A DNA stretch of 64,000 bases from Lachnospiraceae bacterium (GCA_902381685.1 LR698958.1:142119-206118), one strand, 5' to 3'. Shown: positions 1-7,573, numbered from the stretch's first letter. Numbers and translations: made by a program. Notes: a model not told the origin generated them from the letters alone.

Positions 1-94
1 GTGTTAGAATATAAATAGTACAAGTCAAAATGAGAATTCCTTATAAGAAAAATTATGGTACAATGTAGGTACCGCACTGAAGGAGGATCTCATT

Positions 95-253
95 ATGGCA
101 AAGCACTATGACAAACAATTTAAGCTGGATGCAGTCCAGTATTATCATGATCACAAGAACTTAGGACTGCAGGGCTGTGCTACAAACTTAGGAATCAGTC
201 AGCAGACTTTATCACGCTGGCAGAAAGAACGTAAGCGCTTAGTTTCGGGGTAG
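95..253 (+). pseudogene. IS3-family transposase OrfA, N-terminal fragment
   Basis: A 52-codon frame starting MAKHYDKQFKLDAVQYY with an ideal AGGAGG site 9 bases upstream. It contains the helix-turn-helix of IS3/IS911 OrfA proteins (NLGISQQTLSRWQKE), which bind the element's ends. Full OrfA proteins are about 90-100 residues and continue into a leucine zipper. Here the frame runs into the left end of the IS66 element at base 231 and stops after six foreign codons. No orfB or remaining part of the IS3 element is present on the other side of the IS66. It is therefore a dead remnant. The family call is from the HTH motif only. Confidence 0.75.
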
Positions 254-255
254 AT
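231..255 (+). repeat. IS66 left terminal inverted repeat
   Basis: Begins GTAAGCGCTTAGTTTCGGGG and matches the reverse complement of 2833-2857 at 23 of 25 bases. It interrupts the IS3 orfA reading frame. Confidence 0.9.
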
Positions 256-315
256 ATAAAAAAGAAAGCCTAGCATCTACGGCTAGACGCTAGGAAAACA
301 AGCATTTTACTCCAT

Positions 316-1905
316 TTATTTACACAACTCCTGAACGTGTTCGTTCCAAGGAGCGAGATTTTCGAATTCTTCGTCTGACATATCCTTGTTTGGACGATGT
401 TCAAACAGGAACTTCAGATACTCGTACAAATTTAGGTTATAGGTTTTAGCCATTTCAACAATTGTAAGGTACAGAGCGTTTGCCTTTGCACCTTCGGCTG
501 TGTCAGAGAACAGCCAGTTCTTACGACCTATAGTTACTGGACGGATGGCATTTTCGCTGAGATTGTCGCTCAAACTACAGCGACCATCTTCAAGATAAGT
601 CTGCAGATATTCCTGATAGTTGTTGATATAGGTAATGGCCTTCTTCAGTTTGCCATTGCTTCCAGGATTCACTTGCTTAAGCCACGACAAAAAGCCCTCA
701 ATCACAGGTTTCTGATCTTTGAGGCGTCGTTTTTCGATCTGTTTGTATGAAAGTTTCTTCTCTTTATAGGTACGTTCATACTCAAAAAGTTTATTACAGT
801 ACAACACACCTTGTACCGCAGGATTACTGTAATCCTTTTCCATTCCTTTTGGGATGGCTTCTAAAAGGTATCTGCGAACATGTGCCCAACAGCAGCAGCG
901 ATTAGCCTCTTTTAGTTTATTGTATCCGCGATAACCGTCGGTCATAAAGTAAAAGCCAGGTGCGATACCTTTCAGGAATTTTTTGATGTTTTCACCAGCT
1001 CTGGTTGGTGTGTAATTATAAAGAATGATTGGATTCAGTTCATCTTCTCCGGTACGGATTACCCAGAAGTAAGATTTCGTTTCAGCTCTGCGCCCATCTT
1101 CCTTTAATACCTGAGTTGGTGTTTCATCCATCATTAGGAATCTTCGTTTCAGAAGTTCGCGATGGAAGTAATCATACATTGGTTGGAGATATTCCATACC
1201 GCAGTTGATGATCCACTTCGCCATGGATGCTCTGGTAATCGGAGTGTTCAACTGAAGAAAATCTTTTTCTTGACGATTTAACGGAATATAAAGTCCAAAC
1301 TTCTGATATGCGATATGTGCCAGAAGAGATGGTGACACATAACTTCCAGCTAATAACGCAGGAACACCATTGTCTTTGATGAACTGTGGTTCTTCGGTAT
1401 CCTTGCATTCAGGACATGCATAAGTAGTTGCGATATATTCAATACGTTCCAGTTTTGGAGGAGTATAGACAATCTCACTACGGATTACTTCTGTACCAAT
1501 CGGAAGCATCTGGGCAGAACATAACGAACAGAGTTTATCTTCATCTGTCAGAGTGCCTGCGATTACTTGTCTGGTTGGGATATCTTTGAACTGTTCTGCT
1601 AAAGTTGGTCTCTTTTTACGACTCTTCTTTGCAGGAACTACGATTTCAGGTTCGATGAGTTCGACTGGTTTTTCTTCTTCCACAGTTTCACCAAACAGAC
1701 TTAACTGTCCGGCGATATCGTCAGTACGACGTTCACTGGAAGAACCGAACATCTTTTGTCTGAACCATGCCAGTTCAGCTTTGAGATTATCATTCTCAGC
1801 TTGCTGTCTTGAGATAGTGTCATTCAGCATTTTAATAGTAGTATTCAGTTGTATAATCATATCTTTCAACTCAACAAGCTGGATATCTTTACTGCTCTTT
1901 GTCAT
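316..1905 (-). CDS. tnpC: IS66 transposase TnpC (DDE transposase)
   Basis: Catalyses transposition of the IS66 element; this is the DDE subunit. From the chosen start the product is 529 residues, normal for TnpC. It has an N-terminal coiled coil with the LKAELAWFRQKMFGSSSE segment typical of IS66, a zinc-finger-like stretch (CSLCSAQ), and the DDE core with MMDETPTQV, YFMTDGYRGYNKL and LSENAIRPVTIGRKNWL containing the acidic residues. The frame extends 25 codons further upstream, but the ATG at 1905 is preceded by AGGAG at correct spacing and begins MTKSSKDIQLVEL, so it was preferred. It is the last gene of tnpA-tnpB-tnpC and appears intact. Confidence 0.93.
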   Translation of the reverse strand: MTKSSKDIQLVELKDMIIQLNTTIKMLNDTISRQQAENDNLKAELAWFRQKMFGSSSERRTDDIAGQLSLFGETVEEEKPVELIEPEIVVPAKKSRKKRPTLAEQFKDIPTRQVIAGTLTDEDKLCSLCSAQMLPIGTEVIRSEIVYTPPKLERIEYIATTYACPECKDTEEPQFIKDNGVPALLAGSYVSPSLLAHIAYQKFGLYIPLNRQEKDFLQLNTPITRASMAKWIINCGMEYLQPMYDYFHRELLKRRFLMMDETPTQVLKEDGRRAETKSYFWVIRTGEDELNPIILYNYTPTRAGENIKKFLKGIAPGFYFMTDGYRGYNKLKEANRCCCWAHVRRYLLEAIPKGMEKDYSNPAVQGVLYCNKLFEYERTYKEKKLSYKQIEKRRLKDQKPVIEGFLSWLKQVNPGSNGKLKKAITYINNYQEYLQTYLEDGRCSLSDNLSENAIRPVTIGRKNWLFSDTAEGAKANALYLTIVEMAKTYNLNLYEYLKFLFEHRPNKDMSDEEFENLAPWNEHVQELCK

Positions 1906-1976
1906 GGTATTTCTCCTAGATTTGCTATAATCATTATACCACAAAAATGCCTGCGAAGCCAGTAAATACAATGGGT

Positions 1977-2321
1977 TCACGCCATTCGTAGTGCCTTTGG
2001 CTGTTCGATTTCAAGACCTGACATGAGCCAGTCGAATTGTTGCCAGGTGATAGGTTTTACCTCGGAACTGTTCCTTGGCCAACGGTATCTTCCAGATAAA
2101 ACATCCAGTCTTTTGTATAAGAGGATATAGCCATCCGGCTCTTTGAACAGGACTTTGATCCTGTCGCAACGCTTACCGCAGAACAGATAGATAGAATGTC
2201 CATCAGGTTCATGCTTGAAATTTTTCATAATGATTGCACACAATCCATCAATGGATTTTCTCATATCCGTGTACCCAGTCACCAGATAAATGTTGGTTGC
2301 AAGGGAAATATCACCAAGCAT
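1977..2321 (-). CDS. tnpB: IS66 accessory protein TnpB (Orf2)
   Basis: A 114-residue protein of the IS66 Orf2 family, required with TnpC for transposition; its biochemical role is not settled. Recognisable stretches are YLVTGYTDMRKSIDGLC near residue 15, YLFCGKRCDRIKVL in the middle and RYRWPR near the end. Length matches the family. It overlaps the end of tnpA by 11 bases, which suggests translational coupling, and ends 71 bases before the tnpC start. Confidence 0.93.
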   Translation of the reverse strand: MLGDISLATNIYLVTGYTDMRKSIDGLCAIIMKNFKHEPDGHSIYLFCGKRCDRIKVLFKEPDGYILLYKRLDVLSGRYRWPRNSSEVKPITWQQFDWLMSGLEIEQPKALRMA

Positions 2322-2724
2322 GAGACATTCCTCCTAAGCATTGGAGTGTAGTTCTGATTAAGTCTGGATTGGTGTTATTAAAGAATCGAATGGTAGAATT
2401 ACCCATTATGATTTCCACAGCAACACTAGCATCAGTATCAGGCATTGTTAGAATGCGAGTGTTTTTCTCCATTATTGTAGCAGCTGGTGCTGGTTCCGGA
2501 ACCAGATCTAATTTGACAACTTCCTGATGAACAGGGGTTCCCAAGTGCTTACTCTCGGAATTAGGTATTGTCACACCAGCTTTGCGCAATTTACTGACCC
2601 AGTTGTAAAAAGTACCAGCATGGATTCCATGTGCTTCACACCACTGGTAATCAGAAAGACCGCTGGAACGGCATTCCATAATAAGTTTCAGTTGTTCTTC
2701 ACGATTGACACGTTTTGCTTTCAT
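2311..2724 (-). CDS. tnpA: IS66 accessory protein TnpA (Orf1, HTH)
   Basis: First gene of the IS66 trio, 137 residues from the ATG at 2724. The N-terminal half carries a helix-turn-helix resembling a truncated IS3 OrfA (SDYQWCEAHGIHAGTFYNWV), as usual for IS66 TnpA, and so probably binds the element ends. A longer frame begins at 2781, but the 2724 ATG has a GGAGG site 9 bases upstream. It overlaps tnpB by 11 bases. Nothing appears broken. Confidence 0.88.
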   Translation of the reverse strand: MKAKRVNREEQLKLIMECRSSGLSDYQWCEAHGIHAGTFYNWVSKLRKAGVTIPNSESKHLGTPVHQEVVKLDLVPEPAPAATIMEKNTRILTMPDTDASVAVEIIMGNSTIRFFNNTNPDLIRTTLQCLGGMSHAW

Positions 2725-2832
2725 AATTGCTAACCTCCAAGTAGAGTAAAACGCTTGCATTATAATCTCGAAATGGAGCAAAACGCTTGCGTTTCCTAGC
2801 TACAATTATAAAGCAGAAACGGAGTGGATAAA

Positions 2833-2857
2833 ATCCACCCCGAAACTAAGCACTTAC
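2833..2857 (-). repeat. IS66 right terminal inverted repeat
   Basis: Reverse complement begins GTAAGTGCTTAGTTTCGGGG. It lies upstream of tnpA and marks the outer edge of the element. Confidence 0.9.
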
Positions 2858-3010
2858 AAATAATGTGTTTGAATTGCATTTTATAAAAACAATTTTAATT
2901 TTATTTCCAATATATGAATAAACACTTATTTTTTTCTTAAGAAGAATTATAATTTCTTTGTACATTTACCACCTATAATCCAAATAACACTATTAGCAGT
3001 TAAAATTTAA

Positions 3011-3038
3011 GAGGGCATATCGAATTTGATATGCCCTC
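3011..3038 (-). terminator. Hairpin terminator of the 3052-3465 gene
   Basis: An 11-bp perfect stem (GAGGGCATATC with GATATGCCCTC) and 6-base loop, 13 bases past the stop codon of the minus-strand lipoprotein gene. On the minus strand it is followed by TTAAATTTT. Confidence 0.75.
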
Positions 3039-3051
3039 ACTTTATTATCCG

Positions 3052-3465
3052 TCAAAAATATTTCTCAAACTTTTTATATGTTTCTTTCGGAATCTGATAC
3101 AGTTCATCATCTATCTTAACTTTATCCGGATTATAAAAATAGAGTTTTTTTGACACTATTTCTTTTTCTACTTCGCACTGTATCTCCATATGATAAATCG
3201 AACCCTTGATACTATCATTATTCATTTTCTTATACGATATATTTTTCAAATCCTCCAACAGCGCTTCAGAAGCATTCTCATCTAAAACAATATATTCAGC
3301 CCCATGTCTTATCATTTCCTCATCAGCCATTGAGATTTTCACAAGATTATCTTTGTTTACATCTTCCAGTGGGCTTACATCTTTTTTACAGGAAATAACA
3401 GAAAGGGATAATGCCGTTACAACACTCACATTCAAAAGCATAATTTTCCATCGTTTATTTTGCAA
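3052..3465 (-). CDS. Small predicted lipoprotein, function unknown
   Basis: A 137-residue protein with a basic start (MQNKRWK), a hydrophobic segment, and a lipobox ending ISC at about residue 26, so probably secreted and lipid-anchored. The mature part is charged and carries no motif I recognise; the C-terminus (YQIPKETYKKFEKYF) is amphipathic. It is a single-gene unit: an extremely AT-rich leader lies upstream and a hairpin terminator downstream. It sits between the IS66 element and a tRNA pair, so it may be accessory. No function is assigned. Confidence 0.7.
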   Translation of the reverse strand: MQNKRWKIMLLNVSVVTALSLSVISCKKDVSPLEDVNKDNLVKISMADEEMIRHGAEYIVLDENASEALLEDLKNISYKKMNNDSIKGSIYHMEIQCEVEKEIVSKKLYFYNPDKVKIDDELYQIPKETYKKFEKYF

Positions 3466-3484
3466 AATATATCACCCCATCTAG

Positions 3485-3849
3485 ATTAGTATAATTTTCC
3501 CGAACCCAAACATTATTTTGTCCCCAGCCATTATTTACAATCACATAATTTCCATTTTATATTAACAATTTTTTATATTTTTTCAACCTTATATTTAAAA
3601 AAATATATTTTTTATTTATTTTTTTAGTTTTATTTTTTTATAAATTTTCTGTTTTTAAGTTGTTACTACTAACAAGATTATAAAATAAATAAATCTTCTT
3701 TTGGTAGACATTTACTAATCTAACAAAAGAAGATCATTCCCAAAGAAATATCAATATATCCCAAACACATTATTCAGTTAATAGCAAGATTCTATTTTTT
3801 CTATAATACACTCACAAAACATATCTTATATATTTTTACGTAGCAAAAA
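3485..3849. other. AT-rich intergenic region with one long hairpin
   Basis: About 365 bases without a gene. Bases 3560-3660 are nearly pure A/T. At 3693-3734 there is an 11-bp perfect inverted repeat (ATCTTCTTTTG with CAAAAGAAGAT) around a 20-base loop. The left part presumably holds the promoter of the minus-strand lipoprotein gene; nothing else is seen. Confidence 0.5.
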
Positions 3850-3920
3850 AGCGGGTGATGGGAATCGAACCCACGTATCTAGCTTGGAAGGCTAGTGTTC
3901 TACCATTGAACTACACCCGC
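3850..3920 (-). tRNA. tRNA-Gly (UCC)
   Basis: Folds as a full cloverleaf: 7-bp acceptor (GCGGGTG with CACCCGC), anticodon stem CTAGC/GCTAG with loop CTTCCAA giving anticodon UCC, and a T-arm with TTCGATT. The discriminator base is U, as normal for bacterial glycine tRNA. CCA is not encoded. It is followed by a T-run and lies 21 bases downstream of tRNA-Phe, probably in the same transcript. Confidence 0.95.
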
Positions 3921-3941
3921 ATAATCAATCTTATTCAACTA

Positions 3942-4014
<73 letters not shown>

Positions 4015-4051
4015 TTATGTCATTTGATAACTTATCTCTGACACGTTTAAT

Positions 4052-4080
4052 ATCATATCAGATATTCCAACCATTGTCAA
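4052..4080 (-). promoter_or_regulatory. Sigma-A-type promoter for the Phe-Gly tRNA unit
   Basis: On the minus strand: consensus TTGACA (4075-4080), exactly 17 bases, then TATGAT (4052-4057), 37 bases before the tRNA-Phe 5' end. Confidence 0.85.
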
Positions 4081-4162
4081 CAACTTTTTTACATATTTTA
4101 TCTTCTTTCTTTTCCGAAAAAGAAGGGCATATCCTATCAATAGTCTACGCCCCTTTATCACC

Positions 4163-5326
4163 TTATGCCATTAATTCATCTGCCATTTTTTCCATAACTT
4201 CTACTGTATCATCGTTCATTACAGATTTGATTGTCACTACAGTGTCACAAATTGTTATGTCTTTCATACTTTCAAATACTGCCTTCATCTGTCTTGCCGC
4301 TGTCGGAGCCCATGAACCATTTTCCATAATCGCCACTTTACGTTTTTGGAAGTTTTTCGCTTTTAAGTGCGTTAAGAAGTTTTCCATACATGGAAATACT
4401 CCGTTATCATAAGTTGCCGCAGCCACAACTAATTTATCGTACTTAAATGCGTCCTCAATCGCCTCAGACATATCATCTCTTGACAAATCCATTACAGCAA
4501 CTTTTTTCGCACCTTTTTCCCCAAGGATTTCTACCATTTTCTTTGCCGCTGCTGCAGTATTTCCGTGAATGGAAGCATATGCTACCAAAACCCCTTCTTC
4601 TTCCGGTTCATAACTGCTCCATGTATTATACTTATCTATATAATACGCTAAATTTTCTTTCAATATCGGACCATGAAGCGGACAAATCATCTCTATATCC
4701 AATGCCGACGCTTTCTTCAAAAGATTCTGCACCTGCATACCGTATTTTCCTACAATATTGAAATAGTAACGTCTTGCCTCGCAAGCCCAATCTTCATCTG
4801 TATCTAATGCCCCAAATTTTCCAAATCCGTCTGCCGAAAAGAGAATCTTCTCAGACTGCTCGTAAGTCACCATAACTTCCGGCCAGTGTACCATCGGTGC
4901 CATAAAGAACTGTAATGTATGACTCCCGATATTTAGAGTGTCTCCTTCTTTTACGAGAACTTTTCTTCCTTCCAAATCCACATTAAAAAACTGTGAAACA
5001 AGATTAAATGTTTTCGCATTGCCGACTACCTGCATACTTGGGTACTTTTCAATTAAATTTTGAACATTGGACGCGTGATCCGGTTCCATATGAGAAACAA
5101 CAAGATAATCCACTTCTCTGCCGTCCAAAACTTCTTCTAAATTAGCAAGCCACTCTTCTGTCGCTCTTGCATCTACTGTATCCATAACAGTTACTTTTTC
5201 ATCAAGAATGACATATGAGTTATAGGAAACTCCATTCGGAATCACATACTGACTTTCAAACAAATCCAACGTCTTATCATCTACACCTACATACTTAACT
5301 GTATCTGTGATTTTCATCTCTTTCAT
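4163..5326 (-). CDS. fprA: A-type flavoprotein (flavodiiron protein FprA family)
   Basis: A soluble flavodiiron protein that reduces O2 (or NO) to water with electrons from rubredoxin or similar carriers, an oxygen-defence enzyme of anaerobes. At 387 residues it has the class-A length: an N-terminal metallo-beta-lactamase fold to about residue 250 with the diiron-ligand motif HMEPDH near residue 80, then a flavodoxin domain (VLVAYASIHGNTAAAAKKM, about 245-265). There is no C-terminal rubredoxin. GAGGAG lies just ahead of the first ATG, supporting the chosen start. It is flanked on both sides by tRNA genes and appears monocistronic. The redox partner is not in this window. Confidence 0.9.
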   Translation of the reverse strand: MKEMKITDTVKYVGVDDKTLDLFESQYVIPNGVSYNSYVILDEKVTVMDTVDARATEEWLANLEEVLDGREVDYLVVSHMEPDHASNVQNLIEKYPSMQVVGNAKTFNLVSQFFNVDLEGRKVLVKEGDTLNIGSHTLQFFMAPMVHWPEVMVTYEQSEKILFSADGFGKFGALDTDEDWACEARRYYFNIVGKYGMQVQNLLKKASALDIEMICPLHGPILKENLAYYIDKYNTWSSYEPEEEGVLVAYASIHGNTAAAAKKMVEILGEKGAKKVAVMDLSRDDMSEAIEDAFKYDKLVVAAATYDNGVFPCMENFLTHLKAKNFQKRKVAIMENGSWAPTAARQMKAVFESMKDITICDTVVTIKSVMNDDTVEVMEKMADELMA

Positions 5327-5485
5327 CTCTTTCTCCTCAATCTATCTTCTCTTTCACTTCGTGCAATTATTATACCGTAGTTCTCTGCAATTTCCTAGTA
5401 TGTTTTTCTAAAAATGCACTGCCAACCTAAAACAAGAAGAGAGAAACCTCTGTTTCACAAAGATTTCTCTCCCACTGCTTCTCAC

Positions 5486-5572
5486 TGCCGCAGACCGGAA
5501 TCGAACCGGTACGGGAGTATAAGTCCCGCAGGATTTTAAGTCCTGTGCGTCTGCCTGTTCCGCCACTGCGGC
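5486..5572 (-). tRNA. tRNA-Leu (UAA)
   Basis: 87-nt class II cloverleaf: acceptor GCCGCAG/CTGCGGC, anticodon stem CAGGA/TCCTG with loop CTTAAAA (anticodon UAA), long variable arm, T-arm TTCGATT, discriminator A, and no encoded CCA. Probably co-transcribed with tRNA-Tyr upstream. Confidence 0.95.
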
Positions 5573-5593
5573 ATATATAAATTAAAATATAAA

Positions 5594-5650
5594 TGGTTGG
5601 AGAAGGATTCGAACCGTTTTGGTTGTAGCAAACCGCTTTCTCTACCCTTA
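5594..5650 (-). pseudogene. Decayed tRNA fragment next to tRNA-Tyr
   Basis: Bases 5594-5615 match the 3' end of the neighbouring tRNA-Tyr (5661-5682) at 21 of 22 positions. The preceding minus-strand sequence (GGGTAGAG... and GGTTTGCTACAACC) resembles a D-arm and anticodon arm, but no 5' acceptor strand exists and the T-stem does not pair. It lies between the intact Tyr and Leu genes. It may be a tRNA ruined by deletion, or a copied 3' end left by an element that integrates into tRNA genes. Confidence 0.6.
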
Positions 5651-5660
5651 GTTTTATGAA

Positions 5661-5742
5661 TGGATGGAGAAGGATTCGAACCTTCGAAGGCGGTGCCAAC
5701 AGATTTACAGTCTGCCCCCTTTGGCCACTCGGGAATCCATCC
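5661..5742 (-). tRNA. tRNA-Tyr (GUA)
   Basis: 82-nt class II cloverleaf: acceptor GGATGGA/TCCATCC, anticodon stem CAGA/TCTG with loop CTGTAAA (anticodon GUA), long variable arm, T-arm GAAGG-TTCGAAT-CCTTC, discriminator A. Confidence 0.95.
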
Positions 5743-5761
5743 ATATGCCTAACAATATCTA

Positions 5762-5790
5762 TTTATATCACACTCTAAATAAAAAAGCAA
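5762..5790 (-). promoter_or_regulatory. Promoter for the Tyr-Leu tRNA unit
   Basis: On the minus strand: TTGCTT (5785-5790), 17 bases, TATAAA (5762-5767), 20 bases before the tRNA-Tyr 5' end. Confidence 0.7.
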
Positions 5791-5799
5791 GAAAAAGTT

Positions 5800-6030
5800 C
5801 TAATCTGTATTAGATTTTTTCTCTTCATTTAAACTCTGTCGGCATTTTTCACATATCATCTGCCCTTCGGGAACGATTTCCCCGCAGCATACGCACGTGT
5901 CTACATTAAAATATTTTATTTTCTTCCCACTTTTCTTTTTCTTTTCCAAAATATACTCACCCTGTTTCTCAGTAGAAAAGTCTTCATTATTTTTTCTTGT
6001 CCATTTTATAATCTTGTACCCAATTATCAA
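5800..6030 (-). CDS. Small zinc-ribbon protein
   Basis: A 76-residue basic protein with one zinc-binding motif near the C-terminus: CVCCGEIVPEG followed by CEKC, two CxxC knuckles about 14 residues apart. Similar small ribbons are frequent in mobile elements and phages of Clostridia, but the substrate is unknown. The frame overlaps the end of the upstream thioredoxin-like gene by 44 bases. An internal start would remove the overlap, so the N-terminus is uncertain. It ends just before the tRNA-Tyr promoter. Confidence 0.55.
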   Translation of the reverse strand: MIIGYKIIKWTRKNNEDFSTEKQGEYILEKKKKSGKKIKYFNVDTCVCCGEIVPEGQMICEKCRQSLNEEKKSNTD

Positions 6031-6406
6031 ATAATGTTTTAGTTAAATCCTGACTTTCATTATCTAACTGATTTACCAGTTTTCCGTCTTCAATATAGAA
6101 TATTCCGGGTGTTCCCACAAAATCCGGAAACATATCTTCTATTTTTTCTATATTCTCATCTGACTTTGCGCCAAAATTTTCATCAATGTTTACATCATAA
6201 ATTTTCACATGGTGGTTCTTAAGATAACTTTCCATCAGTTCATAAAATTCCGCACAATATTTACAATAGTCACGGGTAACAACTAACGTAAATGTTTCCT
6301 TTTCTTTCATCATCGTTTCCATTTCTTCCATGGATATCTTTATAATTTCCCCCGGTCTTGTGTCCCTATTATAAAATTTTCCACAGCCGCTCACCATAAT
6401 ACTCAA
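5987..6406 (-). CDS. Thioredoxin-fold protein, probably a lipoprotein with a disrupted start
   Basis: The body is thioredoxin-like, with a redox motif CKYC (within TRDYCKYCAEFY) and a cis-proline segment (VGTPGIFYIEDGK), resembling bacteriocin-accessory PedC-type thioredoxins. The listed start is a TTG inside a hydrophobic run. In-frame codons further upstream encode KFGKKSFLLLIIALSIMVSGC, a perfect lipoprotein signal, but that stretch has no ATG, GTG or TTG start. A GGAGGG site and a TTG lie one frame off, separated by a run of seven A residues (7 T on the plus strand at 6431-6437). A one-base change there would restore a lipoprotein of about 153 residues. The gene is followed by a zinc-ribbon frame. 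Confidence 0.7.
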   Translation of the reverse strand: MSIMVSGCGKFYNRDTRPGEIIKISMEEMETMMKEKETFTLVVTRDYCKYCAEFYELMESYLKNHHVKIYDVNIDENFGAKSDENIEKIEDMFPDFVGTPGIFYIEDGKLVNQLDNESQDLTKTLFDNWVQDYKMDKKK

Positions 6407-6460
6407 AGCAATGATTAACAGTAAAAAAGATTTTTTTCCAAACTTTTCTCCCTCCTATTC

Positions 6461-7021
6461 TTAATTCTCCTTATCCCTTTTCAATTCTGAAGGTATAGAA
6501 TATTTTATCTTGTGGTCAAAACTTACCTGTTCTTTATCTATTTTTCCATCTTCATCAAAATAGAAAATGTATTCCGAAGGCGCTTTCTCTTTCTTTTCAA
6601 CAATTGAAAATATATAGAAATCGAGTTCTACTCCCGGCTCTATTTCTTCCCAAAAATAACTTTGAATTTCGTTAATAAGCACAATTTTGCCCTGATAATG
6701 TTCTTTGTTGGAAAGCCCTTCCACTTTTATCTGGTTTACATTTACTTTTTTATCTCCGGTATTTTTCAGTGTTCCGTATAATACATGATAGTAATAGCCC
6801 TCCTCTTTTTTATAGTGGTTATAATATCCCTGCGGATTTTTGGGTTTAACCTCTTCTCTTTTGTCCCATGATTTGACTTCCAACTGCAAATTTCCGATTT
6901 GAAATGTATTTCCTTCCCGCTCTACAGTATCTTTTGCCTCATATTTAGTATTTCCACAGCCTGATAACAGCAAAACCGCCAAACACAGACAGATAATTTC
7001 TTTCCTCCAATTTTTCTTCAT
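6461..7021 (-). CDS. Predicted lipoprotein with a DUF4352-like beta-sandwich
   Basis: A 186-residue protein with a classical lipoprotein signal (MKKNWRKEIICLCLAVLLL then SGCGN, lipid-bearing Cys about residue 22). The mature part has the pattern of extracellular beta-sandwich domains that compare a regulated backbone with extra terms (YHVLYGTLKNTGDKKVNV, then a proline/glycine turn EPGVELDFYIF), similar to DUF4352/FxLYD proteins. Function unknown. It lies two bases downstream of the anchored protein 7024-7476, so the two are co-expressed, and its product probably acts at the outer membrane face. Confidence 0.7.
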   Translation of the reverse strand: MKKNWRKEIICLCLAVLLLSGCGNTKYEAKDTVEREGNTFQIGNLQLEVKSWDKREEVKPKNPQGYYNHYKKEEGYYYHVLYGTLKNTGDKKVNVNQIKVEGLSNKEHYQGKIVLINEIQSYFWEEIEPGVELDFYIFSIVEKKEKAPSEYIFYFDEDGKIDKEQVSFDHKIKYSIPSELKRDKEN

Positions 7022-7023
7022 AA

Positions 7024-7476
7024 TTATTCCACCTTAAGTATAGTCTCTACCTCTCCGCCATTCATCTCAACTTCAGGATCTTTCAATGAGCCTGTCTTAA
7101 CGGAAATTGTAATCGGATAATTGCCAACTTCAAATTTCTCTTTTATCTCAATTTCCACAATCGCTGTGCCGGGTTCTAACCACTTACTTTCATATAGAAG
7201 TTTGTTTCCTTCTTTTAAATAAATCTGATATTTAAAATAACATGGGTTTCCTTCCGGATTCACCAAGCCTGCTTCTACTTTATTTTTCCCTGTCTTCATC
7301 GTCAGTTCTGAAAAGACCGGAATCATAATTTCATTAGGATTTTCATTTTTCATTCCATTCGGCATCTGATAAGCAATCGCTTCTTTATCTAAATCAACTT
7401 TCGGCTGCCGGTTTAACGCCCACCAGATTCCTCCGCCAACCAACAAGGCAAAAATTAAGATAAGCGGAAGCAACAT
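7024..7476 (-). CDS. Membrane-anchored extracellular protein, 5' end cut by the ICE junction
   Basis: A 150-residue frame: a transmembrane helix at residues 1-20 (LLPLILIFALLVGGGIWWAL) followed by an Ig-like beta domain (SELTMKTGKNKVEAGLVNPEG, WLEPGTAIVEIEI). In-frame codons upstream of the ATG read CTYHRKKRKK, a basic stop-transfer stretch typical of a longer protein, perhaps with an N-terminal zinc ribbon. They are closed by a TAA and then by the truncated mobile-element gene. No Shine-Dalgarno lies at the ATG. I read it as the 3' part of a larger gene truncated at about 7.5 kb; expression is doubtful. Confidence 0.6.
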   Translation of the reverse strand: MLLPLILIFALLVGGGIWWALNRQPKVDLDKEAIAYQMPNGMKNENPNEIMIPVFSELTMKTGKNKVEAGLVNPEGNPCYFKYQIYLKEGNKLLYESKWLEPGTAIVEIEIKEKFEVGNYPITISVKTGSLKDPEVEMNGGEVETILKVE

Positions 7477-7573
7477 TTTTTTACGTTTTTTTCTATGATA
7501 CGTACATATCCTTCCTCGCCCTCGTTACTTTTACACTGCAAAGACTGTTTATATTGGTGCTGGTAAATCGGGA

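Larger units (their letters stand above)
231..2857 (-). mobile_element. IS66-family insertion sequence
   Basis: A 2627-bp element bounded by 25-bp inverted repeats beginning GTAAG, the usual IS66 tip (231-255 and 2833-2857, 23 of 25 positions matching). It carries the standard tnpA, tnpB and tnpC trio on the minus strand, all with intact frames. A second, subterminal inverted pair lies just inside (299-317 and 2771-2789, 17 of 19). The bases flanking the two ends (GAAAGAAC on the left, AAATAATG on the right) do not form the 8-bp target duplication expected of this family. The element looks intact, but its surroundings have been rearranged since insertion. Confidence 0.92.

Noticed and set aside
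5427-5744. 105-residue open frame on the minus strand over the Leu/Tyr tRNA genes
   Set aside because: It reads straight through two complete cloverleaf tRNA genes; the apparent protein (RSGGTGRRTGLK-type) is the well-known tRNA artefact.
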